Source: Nitratidesulfovibrio termitidis HI1 (GTDB lineage: Bacteria; Desulfobacterota; Desulfovibrionia; Desulfovibrionales; Desulfovibrionaceae). From it: a stretch of 64,000 bases of DNA. The notes under the pieces were generated by a model, which searched no databases, had not been told where the DNA came from, and saw only the letters and a program-made list of their open reading frames with translations. Shown here one piece after another: positions 47,012 through 56,758 of the stretch (the first letter of the stretch is position 1; each line of letters begins with the position of its first letter). The DNA is taken from positions 3,831,539-3,895,538 of the forward strand of contig NZ_KI632512.1 in assembly GCF_000504305.1 (NCBI RefSeq). The letters run 5' to 3'. The position numbers and the translations under genes are program-made.

Positions 47012-47012
47012 G

Positions 47013-48014
47013 CTATTTCACCAGCCCTTTGCGCAGCAGGTCTTCGGTAAAGTACGTGATGATCAGCCCGGCCCCGGCGCGCTTGATGCCCAGCAGCGAT
47101 TCCATGACCACGGCGTCCTCGTTGATCCAGCCGTTCAGCCCGGCCGCGCGGATCATGGAATATTCGCCGCTCACCTGATAGGCGGCCACGGGCACGTCGA
47201 AGCGGTCGCGCACGTCGCGGATGATGTCCATGTACGGCCCGGCGGGCTTGACGATGAGCATGTCCGCGCCCTCGGCGATGTCTGCCGCTGCCTCGCGCAT
47301 GGCTTCCACCCGGTTGGCGGGGTCCATCTGGTAGGTCTTGCGGTCGCCGAACTGGGGGGTGGATTCCGCCGCCTCGCGGAACGGGCCGTAAAAGCTCGAT
47401 GCGTACTTCACCGCGTAGGACATGACCGGGATGTGGCTGAACCCGTTCTGGTCCAGCGCCTTGCGGATGGCCTGCACCCGACCGTCCATCATGTCCGACG
47501 GGGCCACGATGTCCGCGCCCGCCTCGGCATGGCTGATGGCGGTCTTGGCCAGCAGCGACAGGGTGGGGTCGTTGTGCACCTCGCCGGACGTGTCGCCCTG
47601 GCGCACCAGGCCGCAATGGCCGTGGTCGGTGTATTCGCACAGGCACACGTCGGTGCACACCACAAGGTTCGGCCAGCGCTTCTTCAGCAGGCGCACGGCC
47701 TGCTGGACGATGCCGTCCTTGTTGTAGGCCTCGCTGCCGCGATAGTCCTTTTCCTTGGGAATGCCGAACAGGATGCAACTGCGCAGGCCCGTGGCCACGG
47801 CGGCTTCCACCTGCTTTTCCAGTTCCTGCAACGAAAGCTGGTACTGGCCGGGCATGGCCCCGATTTCCTTGCGGAAGGCGGGGGCGTCGGTTTCCACCAC
47901 GAAATAGGCCATCATCAGGTCGGCCGCGTGCAGCGCGGTTTCGCGCACGATTTCACGCAGGGCGGCGGTGCGGCGCAGTCTGCGCCCCCGGAAGAAGTCC
48001 CCGAATTCGGACAT
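47013..48014 (-). CDS. hemB: Delta-aminolevulinic acid dehydratase (porphobilinogen synthase)
   Basis: HemB condenses two 5-aminolevulinate molecules to porphobilinogen. 333 residues, AGGAG before the ATG. The Schiff-base lysines are in [15 protein letters not shown] and [14 protein letters not shown]. The metal-binding Cys cluster is [16 protein letters not shown], the zinc type. It sits between ahbC and ahbD, so an early and the late steps of haem synthesis are co-located. Confidence 0.98.
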   Translation of the reverse strand: MSEFGDFFRGRRLRRTAALREIVRETALHAADLMMAYFVVETDAPAFRKEIGAMPGQYQLSLQELEKQVEAAVATGLRSCILFGIPKEKDYRGSEAYNKDGIVQQAVRLLKKRWPNLVVCTDVCLCEYTDHGHCGLVRQGDTSGEVHNDPTLSLLAKTAISHAEAGADIVAPSDMMDGRVQAIRKALDQNGFSHIPVMSYAVKYASSFYGPFREAAESTPQFGDRKTYQMDPANRVEAMREAAADIAEGADMLIVKPAGPYMDIIRDVRDRFDVPVAAYQVSGEYSMIRAAGLNGWINEDAVVMESLLGIKRAGAGLIITYFTEDLLRKGLVK

Positions 48015-48138
48015 GCCGTCTCCTGGAGTAGGCAGGGTTGAAACGCTGCATGCCCCGCTTGCGGGCAAAGGGGCCGTTACGCGCTGTTGCGTGGCGGCGG
48101 TGCGGGCGGGCCGCCGGGGGCGGCCTGGGGTGCAGCGC

Positions 48139-48169
48139 GTACCCGGACGGCGCGGGGCCGTCCGGGTAC
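48139..48169 (-). terminator. Strong hairpin between ahbD and hemB
   Basis: A perfect 13-bp stem GTACCCGGACGGC / GCCGTCCGGGTAC with a 5-base loop, 36 bases past the ahbD stop. There is no T-run on either strand, so it may reduce rather than stop read-through into hemB, or protect the 3' end of ahbD mRNA. Confidence 0.6.
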
Positions 48170-48204
48170 CGTCATGGCAGGTATGGTTCCGACGCGGGGC
48201 GTGC

Positions 48205-49386
48205 CTACGCGCGGATTTCGTCGTCGGTCAGGTAGCAGGCGGGGTCCTGCGCCCAGATGTCGCCGTAGTAGGCTTCGGCGCGGGCGCGGAAGTTGCCGCC
48301 GCAGATGTTCAGGAAGCGGCAGGTGGCGCAACGGCCGCCCACGTGCTGCTTCTTGTCCTTCAGCTTGTGCAGCAGTTCGATGTTCGGGTCGTCCCAGATA
48401 TGGGAGAAGGGGCGTTCCAGAACATTGCCCACCACATGCTGGCGCCAGAACTGGTCGGGGTGCACCTTGCCGTCCCACGAGATGCAGCCGATGCCGCGGC
48501 CCGAGTTGTTGCCCTCGTTGTACTGGAGCAGTTCGAACACCTCGGCGGCGCGCTTGGGGTCTTCCTTCAGCATGCGCATCCACACGTAGGGGCCGTCGGC
48601 GTGGTTGTCCACGGTCAGCACTTCCTTGGGCAGCCCGGCGTCGAACAGTTCGCGGGTCTTGTCCATGATCAGGTCGACCATGGCGCGGGTTTCCGCGTGG
48701 TCCAGGTCTTCCTTGATCAGTTCGGACCCACGGCCCGAGTAGACGAGGTGGTAGAAGCAGATGCGCGGCACTTCAAGGTCGCGCAGCAGCTGGAACAGCT
48801 TGGGCACTTCGCCCTGGTTGCGCTTGTTGATGGTGAAGCGCAGGCCCACCTTCAGCCCTTCGGCCTTGCAGTTCTCGATGCCTTCCAGCGCGCGGCGGTA
48901 GGAACCGGGCACGGCGCGGAACTTGTCGTGCACCTCTTCGCCGCCGTCCAGCGAAATGCCCACGTAGGACAGGCCCACTTCCTTCAGTTCGCGGGCCTTC
49001 TGCTTGGTGATCAGGGTGCCGTTGGTGGAAATGACCGCGCGCATGCCCTTGGTGGTGGCGTGCTTGGCCAGTTCCACCAGGTCCTGGCGCACCAGCGGCT
49101 CGCCGCCGGAAAAGAGCATCACCGGGGCACCGTAGGCGGCCAGATCGTCGATGATGGCCTTGCCCTGTTCGGTGGAGATTTCGTCCTTGCCTTCAGGGTC
49201 AACGGCCTGGGCGTAACAGTGCACGCACTTAAGATTGCAACGGCGGGTCATGTTCCAGACCACAACCGGTTTCTTGTCCTTGGAGAACTGGAGCAGGTGG
49301 GAGGGAAGCTGGCCCGAATGGCGCCCGTAGCGAAGGGCGTCCGAGGGTTCGACCTGACCACAGTAAAGCTTGGAGATGCCGATCAT
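48205..49386 (-). CDS. ahbD: Haem b synthase AhbD (radical SAM)
   Basis: AhbD oxidatively decarboxylates the two propionates of Fe-coproporphyrin III to the vinyl groups of haem. I chose the ATG at 49386, six bases after an AGGAG, over the GTG two codons upstream. It has 393 residues, the radical SAM cluster CNLKCVHC, the SAM-contacting FSGGEPLVR, and a second cluster region near the end ([20 protein letters not shown]). It is related to AhbC but distinct from it. Confidence 0.92.
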   Translation of the reverse strand: MIGISKLYCGQVEPSDALRYGRHSGQLPSHLLQFSKDKKPVVVWNMTRRCNLKCVHCYAQAVDPEGKDEISTEQGKAIIDDLAAYGAPVMLFSGGEPLVRQDLVELAKHATTKGMRAVISTNGTLITKQKARELKEVGLSYVGISLDGGEEVHDKFRAVPGSYRRALEGIENCKAEGLKVGLRFTINKRNQGEVPKLFQLLRDLEVPRICFYHLVYSGRGSELIKEDLDHAETRAMVDLIMDKTRELFDAGLPKEVLTVDNHADGPYVWMRMLKEDPKRAAEVFELLQYNEGNNSGRGIGCISWDGKVHPDQFWRQHVVGNVLERPFSHIWDDPNIELLHKLKDKKQHVGGRCATCRFLNICGGNFRARAEAYYGDIWAQDPACYLTDDEIRA

Positions 49387-49697
49387 TCTCACTCCTGTTG
49401 GCTGGCCGCCGGGCGCGCTGACAAGAGAGGCCCCGGCCTTCTGGCACGGGGCGTAGCGCGGCGGGCTGGCACCGGAAAAACGTCCTCACGCCCTAGCATA
49501 AATCGTGGCGGAGGGAAAGCAACCCGGCCCCGCCGGAGTGAAACCGGAGCGCGCCGGAAGGCGGGGAGGGAGGAATGCGGGCAACCCCGCGCGGGGCATG
49601 GAAAAACGGCGCCCCGCGCGAGAGGCACGGGGGCACGGGTAAATCCTTGCGAAGTGGGGAGGGCACGCGGCCAACCTGCATTGCCAACCGGGAAGTG
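49387..49697. other. Gap upstream of ahbD
   Basis: About 310 bases with no gene. The ahbD promoter should be here but no convincing box pair was found. No hairpin with a T-run marks the end of the lipoprotein gene. Confidence 0.4.
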
Positions 49698-50450
49698 CTA
49701 GAACGCGGGTTCCTTGGACAACCCCTTGGGCGCGGGCGGGTCGATCCACAATTTGACTTCCTGCGCCATGTCCCACGAGACGGTTTGGGTGATGGCCCAC
49801 ATGGGGTCGGTGGGCATGCGCGCCTTGGCCGAGAACAGGATGAAATCGTTGGCGAACTGGTGCTCCATGACCCCGGCATGGCCCATGGCCCAGATCATCT
49901 GGCCGGTGTTCACGTCCCAGATTTCCAGTGCCACCGACAGCTTGGAATCGCCGGAAGTGCCGCCGTTGACGTAGTGGGTGACGTAGCCTCCGATGAGCAG
50001 TTGCGCTCCGCGCAGGGCGGCCATCTGCATGGCCAGGTCGCGGCGGTAGGGGGTGGCGTTTTCCGCGAATTCGATGACCGGAAAGACCTTTTCAGACAGC
50101 CACGTCTGCCAGATCTGGCGTGATACCTCCAGGCCGACAACGCTGGGCTTTTCCATCTGCTGGGTGACCCGGAAAGGCACGAACAGCGCGGTCAGCCTGC
50201 GGTTGGGCGGCGTGGCCGGGCGCACGCTGACCTGCGGATTGCCGCGCCGTACCCAGTCGTCCATGTAGAAGATGGGCTGGCTGCCCAGATCCATGTACAC
50301 CCCGGCCTTGGGCGGGCCGGAGCAGGACAGGGCCAGTGGCAGAAGCAGCAGGCACAGCGCGAGCAGGGTCAGGCGCAAGGCCGGGCGCGAGCACCGGCCA
50401 CTGATGGCGGGGGATTCGGCGGTGGATGCCGGGCAGGGCATGAAGGGCAT
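49698..50450 (-). CDS. Lipoprotein of unknown function near flagellar genes
   Basis: 250 residues from the ATG at 50450, with GGAG nine bases upstream. After a 25-residue N-region, a hydrophobic segment (LRLTLLALCLLLLPLALSC) ends in a lipobox with Cys43, so the mature protein should be lipid-anchored. The mature part has VGLEVSRQIWQTWLSEKVFP, LRGAQLLIGGYVTHYVNGGT and SKLSVALEIWDVNTGQMIWA. These beta-rich patterns recall secretin-partner and flagellar lipoproteins such as CsgG/FlgP types, but no family is certain. Confidence 0.7.
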   Translation of the reverse strand: MPFMPCPASTAESPAISGRCSRPALRLTLLALCLLLLPLALSCSGPPKAGVYMDLGSQPIFYMDDWVRRGNPQVSVRPATPPNRRLTALFVPFRVTQQMEKPSVVGLEVSRQIWQTWLSEKVFPVIEFAENATPYRRDLAMQMAALRGAQLLIGGYVTHYVNGGTSGDSKLSVALEIWDVNTGQMIWAMGHAGVMEHQFANDFILFSAKARMPTDPMWAITQTVSWDMAQEVKLWIDPPAPKGLSKEPAF

Positions 50451-50709
50451 GGACAACGCTCCGGGAATGGGCCGTGCGACTGCCGATGCCCAGCGGGCAG
50501 GGAAGGGGCGCACGGGGGTGATGTCGGAAAGCCGTCGCGCGGACGGGTGTGCCCATGCCGCAGCAAGAATGGTGCCGGATGCGCATGGGGTGGATGCCGG
50601 GCGGATGCTGGGTGACGAAAAAGGATACATGCCCCCTGCGGAAGGATGCGGGGGGCGCGCGGGGCAGGCGAGGGGGCCGGGACGTCACGCGGGCCGCACG
50701 CCGGGCGGC

Positions 50710-51045
50710 CTATTGCAGGCGCGGGGTGGGCGTGGGCGCGGCCTGGGCGGATTCCAGGATCTGTTCGCGGGTGCGCTGGATGCCGTTGTGCAGGTCCAGC
50801 CTGCGCTGGGCGGGAATGCGATGGAATTCCGGGCGGCGGGTAAGGTCCATCAGGTCGTTCATTTCGTGGCGGATGCGCCGCAGGCGCACCAGCGTCTCGG
50901 CGTCCACCGGGGACACCCGCTCGGCGATCTCGGCCAGTTCGCGCAGTTCGGCGGCAAGATCGCGGATGGTGCGCGGCGCAATCTCGCGGGAATGCCTGCG
51001 CCGTTCGCGCAGTTCGTTCCACAGGGCGCGCAGTTTCCTGAACAT
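50710..51045 (-). CDS. Helical hypothetical protein
   Basis: 111 residues; GGGGAGG lies six bases before the ATG. The sequence is very rich in Arg, Glu and Leu (MFRKLRALWNELRERRRHSR, DLAAELRELAEIAERV), predicted all-helical and cytoplasmic. The last 15 residues are a Pro/Thr tail. I do not recognise a family; it is transcribed with the zinc-ribbon/YIP1 gene upstream. Confidence 0.65.
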   Translation of the reverse strand: MFRKLRALWNELRERRRHSREIAPRTIRDLAAELRELAEIAERVSPVDAETLVRLRRIRHEMNDLMDLTRRPEFHRIPAQRRLDLHNGIQRTREQILESAQAAPTPTPRLQ

Positions 51046-51224
51046 GGCCGCCTCCCCGGTTACCCGGCCGGGCCCCCGCCCGGTGGCCTTTTCCGCGTTC
51101 CTCGGGGCGGGGCCGCTGCCCCGCATCCCGCCATCTTCCGTCCTGTTTTCCCCGGTCAGCCTGCCGTGCCGCGAACCATCGTTCCCGCGGGATGCGCGGA
51201 CCGCATCGCCTACATGGGGGCCGC

Positions 51225-52748
51225 CTACATGGGCGCCGAGGACATGAACATGCGCAGCAACTGAACCGTCAGCGCGAAGCCAAGACCCAGCAGCGGCCCG
51301 ATGGCCAGCGCGGTGCGCGACCAGGGCAGCCGGTGGGCGTATTTCACCCCCACGAACGTACATACCACGAACCACAGCGAACCCACCACCGGCCCCACCA
51401 GCGGCACAATGCTGAGCACCGTGGGTGCCGCGCTGTACGAAATGACCCGCACCGTGGTGGGCAGGTCGGCCGCACGCGGCTCCACCAGCCGGATCATGAC
51501 GTGGTACAGGACGGACAGCACGGCCAGTTGCAGCAGCAGGGTGAAGGGCGAGATCAGCAGGGTCATGGGCAGGCTCATGTCGTGGGTGACGCTGCCCATC
51601 CAGGCGTGCAACTGGGGGTCTTCGATGAAGCCGCCGAAGGCGCGCATGCTCATGAGGTACCACAGCCGCTCGGTGAGCGCCTGAAAGATGCCGATGAGCA
51701 GGTAGAACGCCACCGGGCGCTTCAGCGAACCGGACGAACGCACCCCGGAGAAGAAGCGCGGCGCCGCCAGCATCACCCGCAGGATGGTCTGGTACAGGCC
51801 GGGGAAAAAGCCTACCCGGTCCAGGTTTTCCCACGGCACCTCGCTGCGGGCCGAGGCGGCCCACGGCGGCAGGGGGGCGTCCCGTTCGCCGGGGTGACCG
51901 CCGTCGCGCGGGGAAAAGGCATCGCCGTGGCTTCCGGCGTCCCATCCGCCGGGGGCATCGTCAGGCGTGCCGTTGGGGGAGGCGTCACGGGCGTTGTCCC
52001 GGTCATGCTCGGGGTCGCCGTTGCCGGGCCGGGGGCGGGATTCGGCCTGCTTGCGCCAGCGGTCGCCCACCGAGGCCACGGCATCCCAGATGTCGCGGGG
52101 CGTGTTGGGGCGGCGCTGGCCGTCGGCAGACCCGTTGGCGGAACCGCCGCGCCCGTTGGGGGCATCGTGCCCGTCATCGTGGGCGGGGGAGTTGCTCCGG
52201 CCCGGAATCACCGCGCCGGGGGGCAGCGGGTCGTCGCCGGGGCGGGAAAGATCGGTGTGTCCATGGGCGTTGCGGGCCGCGTCCGCGTCGGAAGGCGTGG
52301 TGCCTGATGCGTCCGCATCGGTCATGCGCGGTGTGTCGGTTCCGGAAACGGGGCGGGGTTCGCCCACGTGGTCGTCCTCTCCGGCGTAGTCAGGGGCGTA
52401 GTCAGGGGCGTAGTCGTGTTCCGCGCCAGAGGCGCCGGAATCCGGTGTTGACGACGTGGCGGAGGGGCCGCGGAGGTCGTCGTCCCCGTCGCGAGACGCG
52501 GCAGGCCCGGCATGGGGCATGGCGTCAGGCGCCGCGTCATCCGGCGCGCGCCGGGAGGGCATGTCCCCACTCTGCGGGGCATGCGGGGCCTGTGCTGCGG
52601 GGGAGGCGTCCGGGGTTTCATCCGATGCCAGGGCGCGGAAACGGAACCGGTGACGGCACTTGGGGCAGGTGGCGATGGCGGCCGAGGACGGAATCTTGCT
52701 GCTGTCGATGCTCCGTTCGAACTGGCATTCCGGGCAGCGTATAATCAT
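51225..52748 (-). CDS. Zinc-ribbon protein with YIP1-type membrane domain
   Basis: 507 residues, AAGGA before the ATG. Residues 1-38 are an MJ0042-type zinc ribbon (CPEC...CPKC). Residues about 45-295 are a long disordered linker rich in Asp, Ala, Pro and Gly, including a DYAPDYAPDYA repeat coded by a 12-bp tandem repeat at about 52383-52412. The C-terminal 200 residues have about five membrane helices with the YIP1 pattern (FYLLIGIFQALTERLWYLMS, RVISYSAAPTVLSIVPLVGP). A sensor or scaffold role is possible; no function is known. Confidence 0.8.
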   Translation of the reverse strand: MIIRCPECQFERSIDSSKIPSSAAIATCPKCRHRFRFRALASDETPDASPAAQAPHAPQSGDMPSRRAPDDAAPDAMPHAGPAASRDGDDDLRGPSATSSTPDSGASGAEHDYAPDYAPDYAGEDDHVGEPRPVSGTDTPRMTDADASGTTPSDADAARNAHGHTDLSRPGDDPLPPGAVIPGRSNSPAHDDGHDAPNGRGGSANGSADGQRRPNTPRDIWDAVASVGDRWRKQAESRPRPGNGDPEHDRDNARDASPNGTPDDAPGGWDAGSHGDAFSPRDGGHPGERDAPLPPWAASARSEVPWENLDRVGFFPGLYQTILRVMLAAPRFFSGVRSSGSLKRPVAFYLLIGIFQALTERLWYLMSMRAFGGFIEDPQLHAWMGSVTHDMSLPMTLLISPFTLLLQLAVLSVLYHVMIRLVEPRAADLPTTVRVISYSAAPTVLSIVPLVGPVVGSLWFVVCTFVGVKYAHRLPWSRTALAIGPLLGLGFALTVQLLRMFMSSAPM

Positions 52749-52915
52749 GGGAAATCCTTTGCTTCCTTGCATATGCCCAGTGTAGGGCATCGGGCAGCGC
52801 AAATCAAGGTGGGCGGCTTTGCGTGCCGTCCCGCACGGGGCGGAGCGGCGGCTTGCGGTGGGTGTGCCGCCGGTCCCGAAGGCAGGAGCCGGGGCTCACA
52901 CTCAGGGCGTCACTC

Positions 52916-54373
52916 TCAGGGTGACAGGGGCAGGCGCAGGGCCAGATGGCGGCGGGGCGCACCTGCCTTTGCGTCGCCACTGACGGGTCGTTCGTTGCCG
53001 TCGAAGACCAGCCCGGCATCGACGAACAGGCGTCGGGGCAGTGCCGGGTATTCCGTGCTCAGCCGGTGCAGCCCGCCCAAAGGGGACGGGGCGGTCTGGT
53101 CGGTACCCGCCGCATTGAACACCCGCAGGCGCTCGGCCAGGGCGTCCCGGTCCTTGGCGATCCAGCTAAGGTGCTCGATCCAGGCATCGGCCAGCAGGCA
53201 GGTGTGGCCGTGCACCCCCACCACCCGTTCGTGCACCGCACCCCGGAAGCATACCCCAGGCATGCGACGGAACAGCCGCAACTGCACGTCGGGCCACAGG
53301 CCGTAGCCCACGCGCAGGTGGTCCGCGTTGGGGTACGCGGTGGCGCGGGGCAGCAGCCAGGCCCCGGCGCCGGGCACAGCCATCAGGCGGGGCAGCAGGG
53401 CCCAGGTACGGGGGGCCAGCCGTTCGTCGGCGTCCAGGTACATGCACCACTCGGTGGTCAGCAGGCCCAGCATGGCATTGCGCTGGGCGGCAAAGTCGCC
53501 CCCCAGCGGGCGCACCGCTTGGCGCAGCGGCACGGGACACAGGGGGATCGGGTCGAACGGAGGCGGCGCGCCATCCCAGACCACGGCCATCTCTCGCACC
53601 CAGCCGGGCACCTGGGCGAAAAAGGCGGGCAGGTCCGGCTCTGCGGGGTGCAGGATGGCCCCCACACCCAGGCCGGGGAGATGGGCTGGGGCATCGTGCG
53701 GGTCCTGGGGCGCGTTTTCATGTGCATCGGGCAGCGTCACGGGTACGCATCCGGCGAACAGGCGACGCCAGCGGTGCAGAGCCTCGGCCTCTGCATCCGG
53801 CAGGAACGGATTGGGGAACAGGGTGGCGGTTTCCGGTGTGATGCCGGTGGCCCGCAACAGCAGCAGCAGCGCCCACGGCGAGGTGTCGGCCAGCAGGCGG
53901 TGGGCGTTCGGAGGTGGCGTCGGGGCGGCGAAATCCTTCAGGCGTCCGCTGGCCAGCGCGGCGCGCATGCGGTCCGGCGCAAGGTCGCACAGGGTCAGGC
54001 GCGGCACGCCGGGCGGTGCGGCCTGCCCGGAGTTGGTCGCGGCCGTGTTCGTGGCAGTGGCAAGGGCGGCGCAAATCGCCTCGGGCAGGGCACCGTCGCC
54101 AGTGCCCAGCAGCACCAGGTGCGGCCGCCCGCTGCGTAGCGCAAGGCGCACCGCCTTGTCCGCCGCCAGTTGGAGGGTCTCCGTATCGGGCACGGGCTGG
54201 CTGGTAACTGCGCTCGTGGGGGACTCCTGCCCGGCGCCCAGCCGGAATTCCAGAACCATGGAGGTATACGCGGCCAGCAAGGCGTCTGCGGCATCCGTGA
54301 CGTCGGGGGCATCCGTGACGTAGGGGACGTCGGGGCGGGTGCCTCCGCCGGGCGTACCGGGCGCGGTGCTCAT
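52916..54373 (-). CDS. Glycosyltransferase family 2-like protein with N-terminal extension
   Basis: 485 residues. The catalytic part has DFAAQRNAMLGLLTTEWCMY followed by LDADERL, the Asp-x-Asp metal/sugar-nucleotide motif. Downstream GAVHERVV and the Trp-rich FRRMPGVCFRG are typical of WaaE/KdtX-like GT2 enzymes. The first 230 residues include a Rossmann-like stretch (LVLLGTGDGALPEAICAALA) and may be a separate domain. Its start ATG overlaps the upstream glycosyltransferase stop by four bases (ATGA). With fliS and fliD close by, it may glycosylate flagellin; the acceptor is unproven. Confidence 0.75.
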   Translation of the reverse strand: MSTAPGTPGGGTRPDVPYVTDAPDVTDAADALLAAYTSMVLEFRLGAGQESPTSAVTSQPVPDTETLQLAADKAVRLALRSGRPHLVLLGTGDGALPEAICAALATATNTAATNSGQAAPPGVPRLTLCDLAPDRMRAALASGRLKDFAAPTPPPNAHRLLADTSPWALLLLLRATGITPETATLFPNPFLPDAEAEALHRWRRLFAGCVPVTLPDAHENAPQDPHDAPAHLPGLGVGAILHPAEPDLPAFFAQVPGWVREMAVVWDGAPPPFDPIPLCPVPLRQAVRPLGGDFAAQRNAMLGLLTTEWCMYLDADERLAPRTWALLPRLMAVPGAGAWLLPRATAYPNADHLRVGYGLWPDVQLRLFRRMPGVCFRGAVHERVVGVHGHTCLLADAWIEHLSWIAKDRDALAERLRVFNAAGTDQTAPSPLGGLHRLSTEYPALPRRLFVDAGLVFDGNERPVSGDAKAGAPRRHLALRLPLSP

Positions 54374-55641
54374 GGGGCCTCTCCGTTCGCCACTTCCGGT
54401 GGGCACATCTCGTCATACAACGCTTCCAGCGCGCGGGCCTGCATGTCGGCGTCGAACAGTGCGGCGGCCTTGCGCCGCCCGGCCTCGCCCATGCGTCGGG
54501 CCGTGCCGGGGTGGCGCAGCAGGTGCAACACGGCCCCGGCGTAGTCGTCCACCGTTTCGGCCACCAGCCCGGTGACGCCGTGCTCCACCAGCTCCAGTTG
54601 GGCGTTGTCGCGCAGGCCGGGGCAGGGGTGAGTGACTACGGGCAGCCCGGCGGCCATGGCTTCCGCGATGGCCAGGCCGAAACTTTCGCCGGTGTCGTTG
54701 GCGTGGGCCAGCAAGGAAAGTTCATTGAAGAACCTGGCCAGCTCCGCGTCGTCGCGCAGCGGGGGCAGAAAGCGTACGTTATCCGAAAGGCCATGTTCGC
54801 GCACGTAGCGTTCCGCGTCCGGGGTGCCACCGACAATGTCGTAGCGGAAATTGGGCAGTTCGCGGCGCAGCACGGGCAGGATGTGCAGGGCCAGGTGCGA
54901 CCACTTGCCGGGGTCTGGCCGGGACAGACGGCCCAGCACGGGACGGGTGTAGTCGCGCTCGGCGGGCGGCAGGGTCAGCCGGGCGAACAGGGCGGTGTCC
55001 ACGGGGTTGTACAGCACCCGCCAGCGCGGGGGCACGGCGGCGATACCCTGCACGCGGGCAAAGCGTTCGGCGCAGAAGCGCGAGACGAACAGGGTGACGT
55101 CGATGAGTTGGCCCGAGGGAGAAGGATCGTGCCGCCCGAAGACGTTGGTCTCCACGATGGCGGGCAGGCGGCGGGGGGAAGCACCGGCGCTTGCGTCCGG
55201 AGAACTCATGGCGGCGTGCGCCTGACGGAAGGCCGTGCGCAGGGGGCGCAACAGTTCCGGCTGGGGCCAGCCCGCGCGGTGCACGTGCACGATGTGGGGA
55301 AGAAAACGGGCGGCCACGCTGCCCAGGTCACCCCCGACGAAGGTGGTCACCCCTGCCTCGCGCAGGGGAACGGCGCGGGGGCCGTCGGCGGGGCTCCATA
55401 CCGCGCGCTGGAAACGGGACGGGTCCAGCCGGGTCAGCAGCAGTTGCATGACCTTTTCGGTGCCGCCAAGCCCCAGTGAGGAAACCACATGCAGCACCCG
55501 GCGCGGCGTGGAAGACGCCTGCGGGCCGGAAGGGCCCGAAGCGGCGGGGCCGGAGGCTGCGATGGGGCTTTGGGACCCGGGGGATCCGGGGAAACCGGGA
55601 GATTCGGGGGATCCGGCGGCGTGGGGTGCGGCGGTGACCAT
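54370..55641 (-). CDS. Glycosyltransferase family 4 protein
   Basis: 423 residues from the ATG at 55641, with no strong ribosome site. A 45-residue Pro/Ser/Gly-rich lead precedes the GT-B fold. The acceptor domain starts RRVLHVVSSLGLGGTEKVMQ. The donor-nucleotide domain has RPVLGRLSRPDPGKWSHLAL and the E-x7-E region in DTGESFGLAIAEAMAAGLPV. It is coupled to the GT2 gene by an ATGA overlap, so the two likely act on the same glycan. Confidence 0.85.
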   Translation of the reverse strand: MVTAAPHAAGSPESPGFPGSPGSQSPIAASGPAASGPSGPQASSTPRRVLHVVSSLGLGGTEKVMQLLLTRLDPSRFQRAVWSPADGPRAVPLREAGVTTFVGGDLGSVAARFLPHIVHVHRAGWPQPELLRPLRTAFRQAHAAMSSPDASAGASPRRLPAIVETNVFGRHDPSPSGQLIDVTLFVSRFCAERFARVQGIAAVPPRWRVLYNPVDTALFARLTLPPAERDYTRPVLGRLSRPDPGKWSHLALHILPVLRRELPNFRYDIVGGTPDAERYVREHGLSDNVRFLPPLRDDAELARFFNELSLLAHANDTGESFGLAIAEAMAAGLPVVTHPCPGLRDNAQLELVEHGVTGLVAETVDDYAGAVLHLLRHPGTARRMGEAGRRKAAALFDADMQARALEALYDEMCPPEVANGEAP

Positions 55642-55702
55642 GGGCCGTGTTCTAGCCCAGCGGGGCGGGCATGGGAAGGGCGTCCGCCGCCTGGCGTTCG
55701 GC

Positions 55703-56602
55703 CTAGCCCTGCGCGAACTTGCGATACAGGCTGGCCGCGGCCATGCGGCTGGGGGCAAAGCCCTTCACCGGCTGGGCGCCTGATTCGCCTGATCCGCCTG
55801 ATGCGTCTGATCCGCCTGATCCGTCTGATCCGCCTGATTCGCCTGATCCGCCCGATGCGCCCGAGGTGTCGGGCGTTTCGCCGGTCGCCGGGGCGGTCGG
55901 GCCATCGACGGCATGCGCCGGGGCCATGGACGGCGCGTCAGCCGACGTCGGCGTTGCCTGCTGTGCCGATGGCACGGGGGCAGCTGCCAGTGCGGCCTGC
56001 ACGGTCTGCTCCGCTTGCGCTGGCTGGCCGGGCCGGGCCGGGCTCATGGGCGTGGCCGCCTGCGGCGCGGTGTCGCCCGCCGGGGCCTGCTGGCCGTAGG
56101 CCTGGGCGTGGGCACGGCCGAACTGCGCGGGCTTGCCCAGCGGCGGCATCTGCGCGGTGGGCAGCGGCACGCGCGAAGGCGCTGCGTTGGCGGGCGTGCG
56201 GCTGGCCGCCATGCTGGCCCCCACGGCCATGGCCTCCGGGGTGTTGACGATCTGGCCGTACGCGCCGCGCAGGCCGGACAGGATCTTGATCACCTCGTCG
56301 ATGAACGTCACGTCCATCTTCAGGTTGGCGTTGAGCAGGCGGGTGGAGCAGTAGAAATACAGCTTGTGCAGGTTCTCCGCCAGTTCGCCGCCCTTTTCCA
56401 GGTTCAGGCTGGCGTCCAGTTCGTTGACGATGTCCAGGGCCTTGGAAATCAGGATGCCTTTGCCCGCGTAGTCGCGTTCGGCGATCTTTTCCTTGGCTTG
56501 GTTCAGGAACTTGACGGCCCCGTCATACAGCAGGAGCAACAGCTCGCCCTGGGTGGTCGTGGTGACCTGGGTCTGTAGGTAGGCGTGTGCGGCCTTCTGC
56601 AT
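55703..56602 (-). CDS. fliS: Flagellar secretion chaperone FliS with long C-terminal extension
   Basis: FliS binds flagellin in the cytoplasm and prevents early polymerisation. The first 125 residues are a normal FliS (AAHAYLQTQVTTTTQGELLL, LYDGAVKFLNQAKEKIAERD, LHKLYFYCSTRLLNANLKMD). The total is 299 residues against a usual 130. The extra 170 are Ala/Pro/Gln-rich, then Gly/Ser/Asp repeats (SGGSGESGGSDGSGGS), coded by a 9-bp tandem repeat at about 55781-55864, and end in a short basic helix. GGGAG lies eight bases before the ATG. Confidence 0.9.
   Translation of the reverse strand: MQKAAHAYLQTQVTTTTQGELLLLLYDGAVKFLNQAKEKIAERDYAGKGILISKALDIVNELDASLNLEKGGELAENLHKLYFYCSTRLLNANLKMDVTFIDEVIKILSGLRGAYGQIVNTPEAMAVGASMAASRTPANAAPSRVPLPTAQMPPLGKPAQFGRAHAQAYGQQAPAGDTAPQAATPMSPARPGQPAQAEQTVQAALAAAPVPSAQQATPTSADAPSMAPAHAVDGPTAPATGETPDTSGASGGSGESGGSDGSGGSDASGGSGESGAQPVKGFAPSRMAAASLYRKFAQG
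55781..55864. repeat. 9-bp tandem repeat inside fliS
   Basis: About nine imperfect copies of GCCTGATCC or GCCTGATTC-type units on the plus strand encode the Ser-Gly-Gly/Ser-Asp-Gly run near the FliS C-terminus. Such arrays change length by slippage in multiples of three codons. Confidence 0.85.
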
Positions 56603-56758
56603 TGCATTCTCCCGGTGTATGCGCCCGCGTGGTGCTGCGGTGAGTGTGTCGCGGGTTGTGGTCGTTTCCCGCGTGGTGGCGGGGGATGTTGGTCTGTTGC
56701 GCGCAGGTGGGGGGCGCCCCGGTCACTCCGGTTGGTCTGGTCGCCCCGTTCGCTGGAA

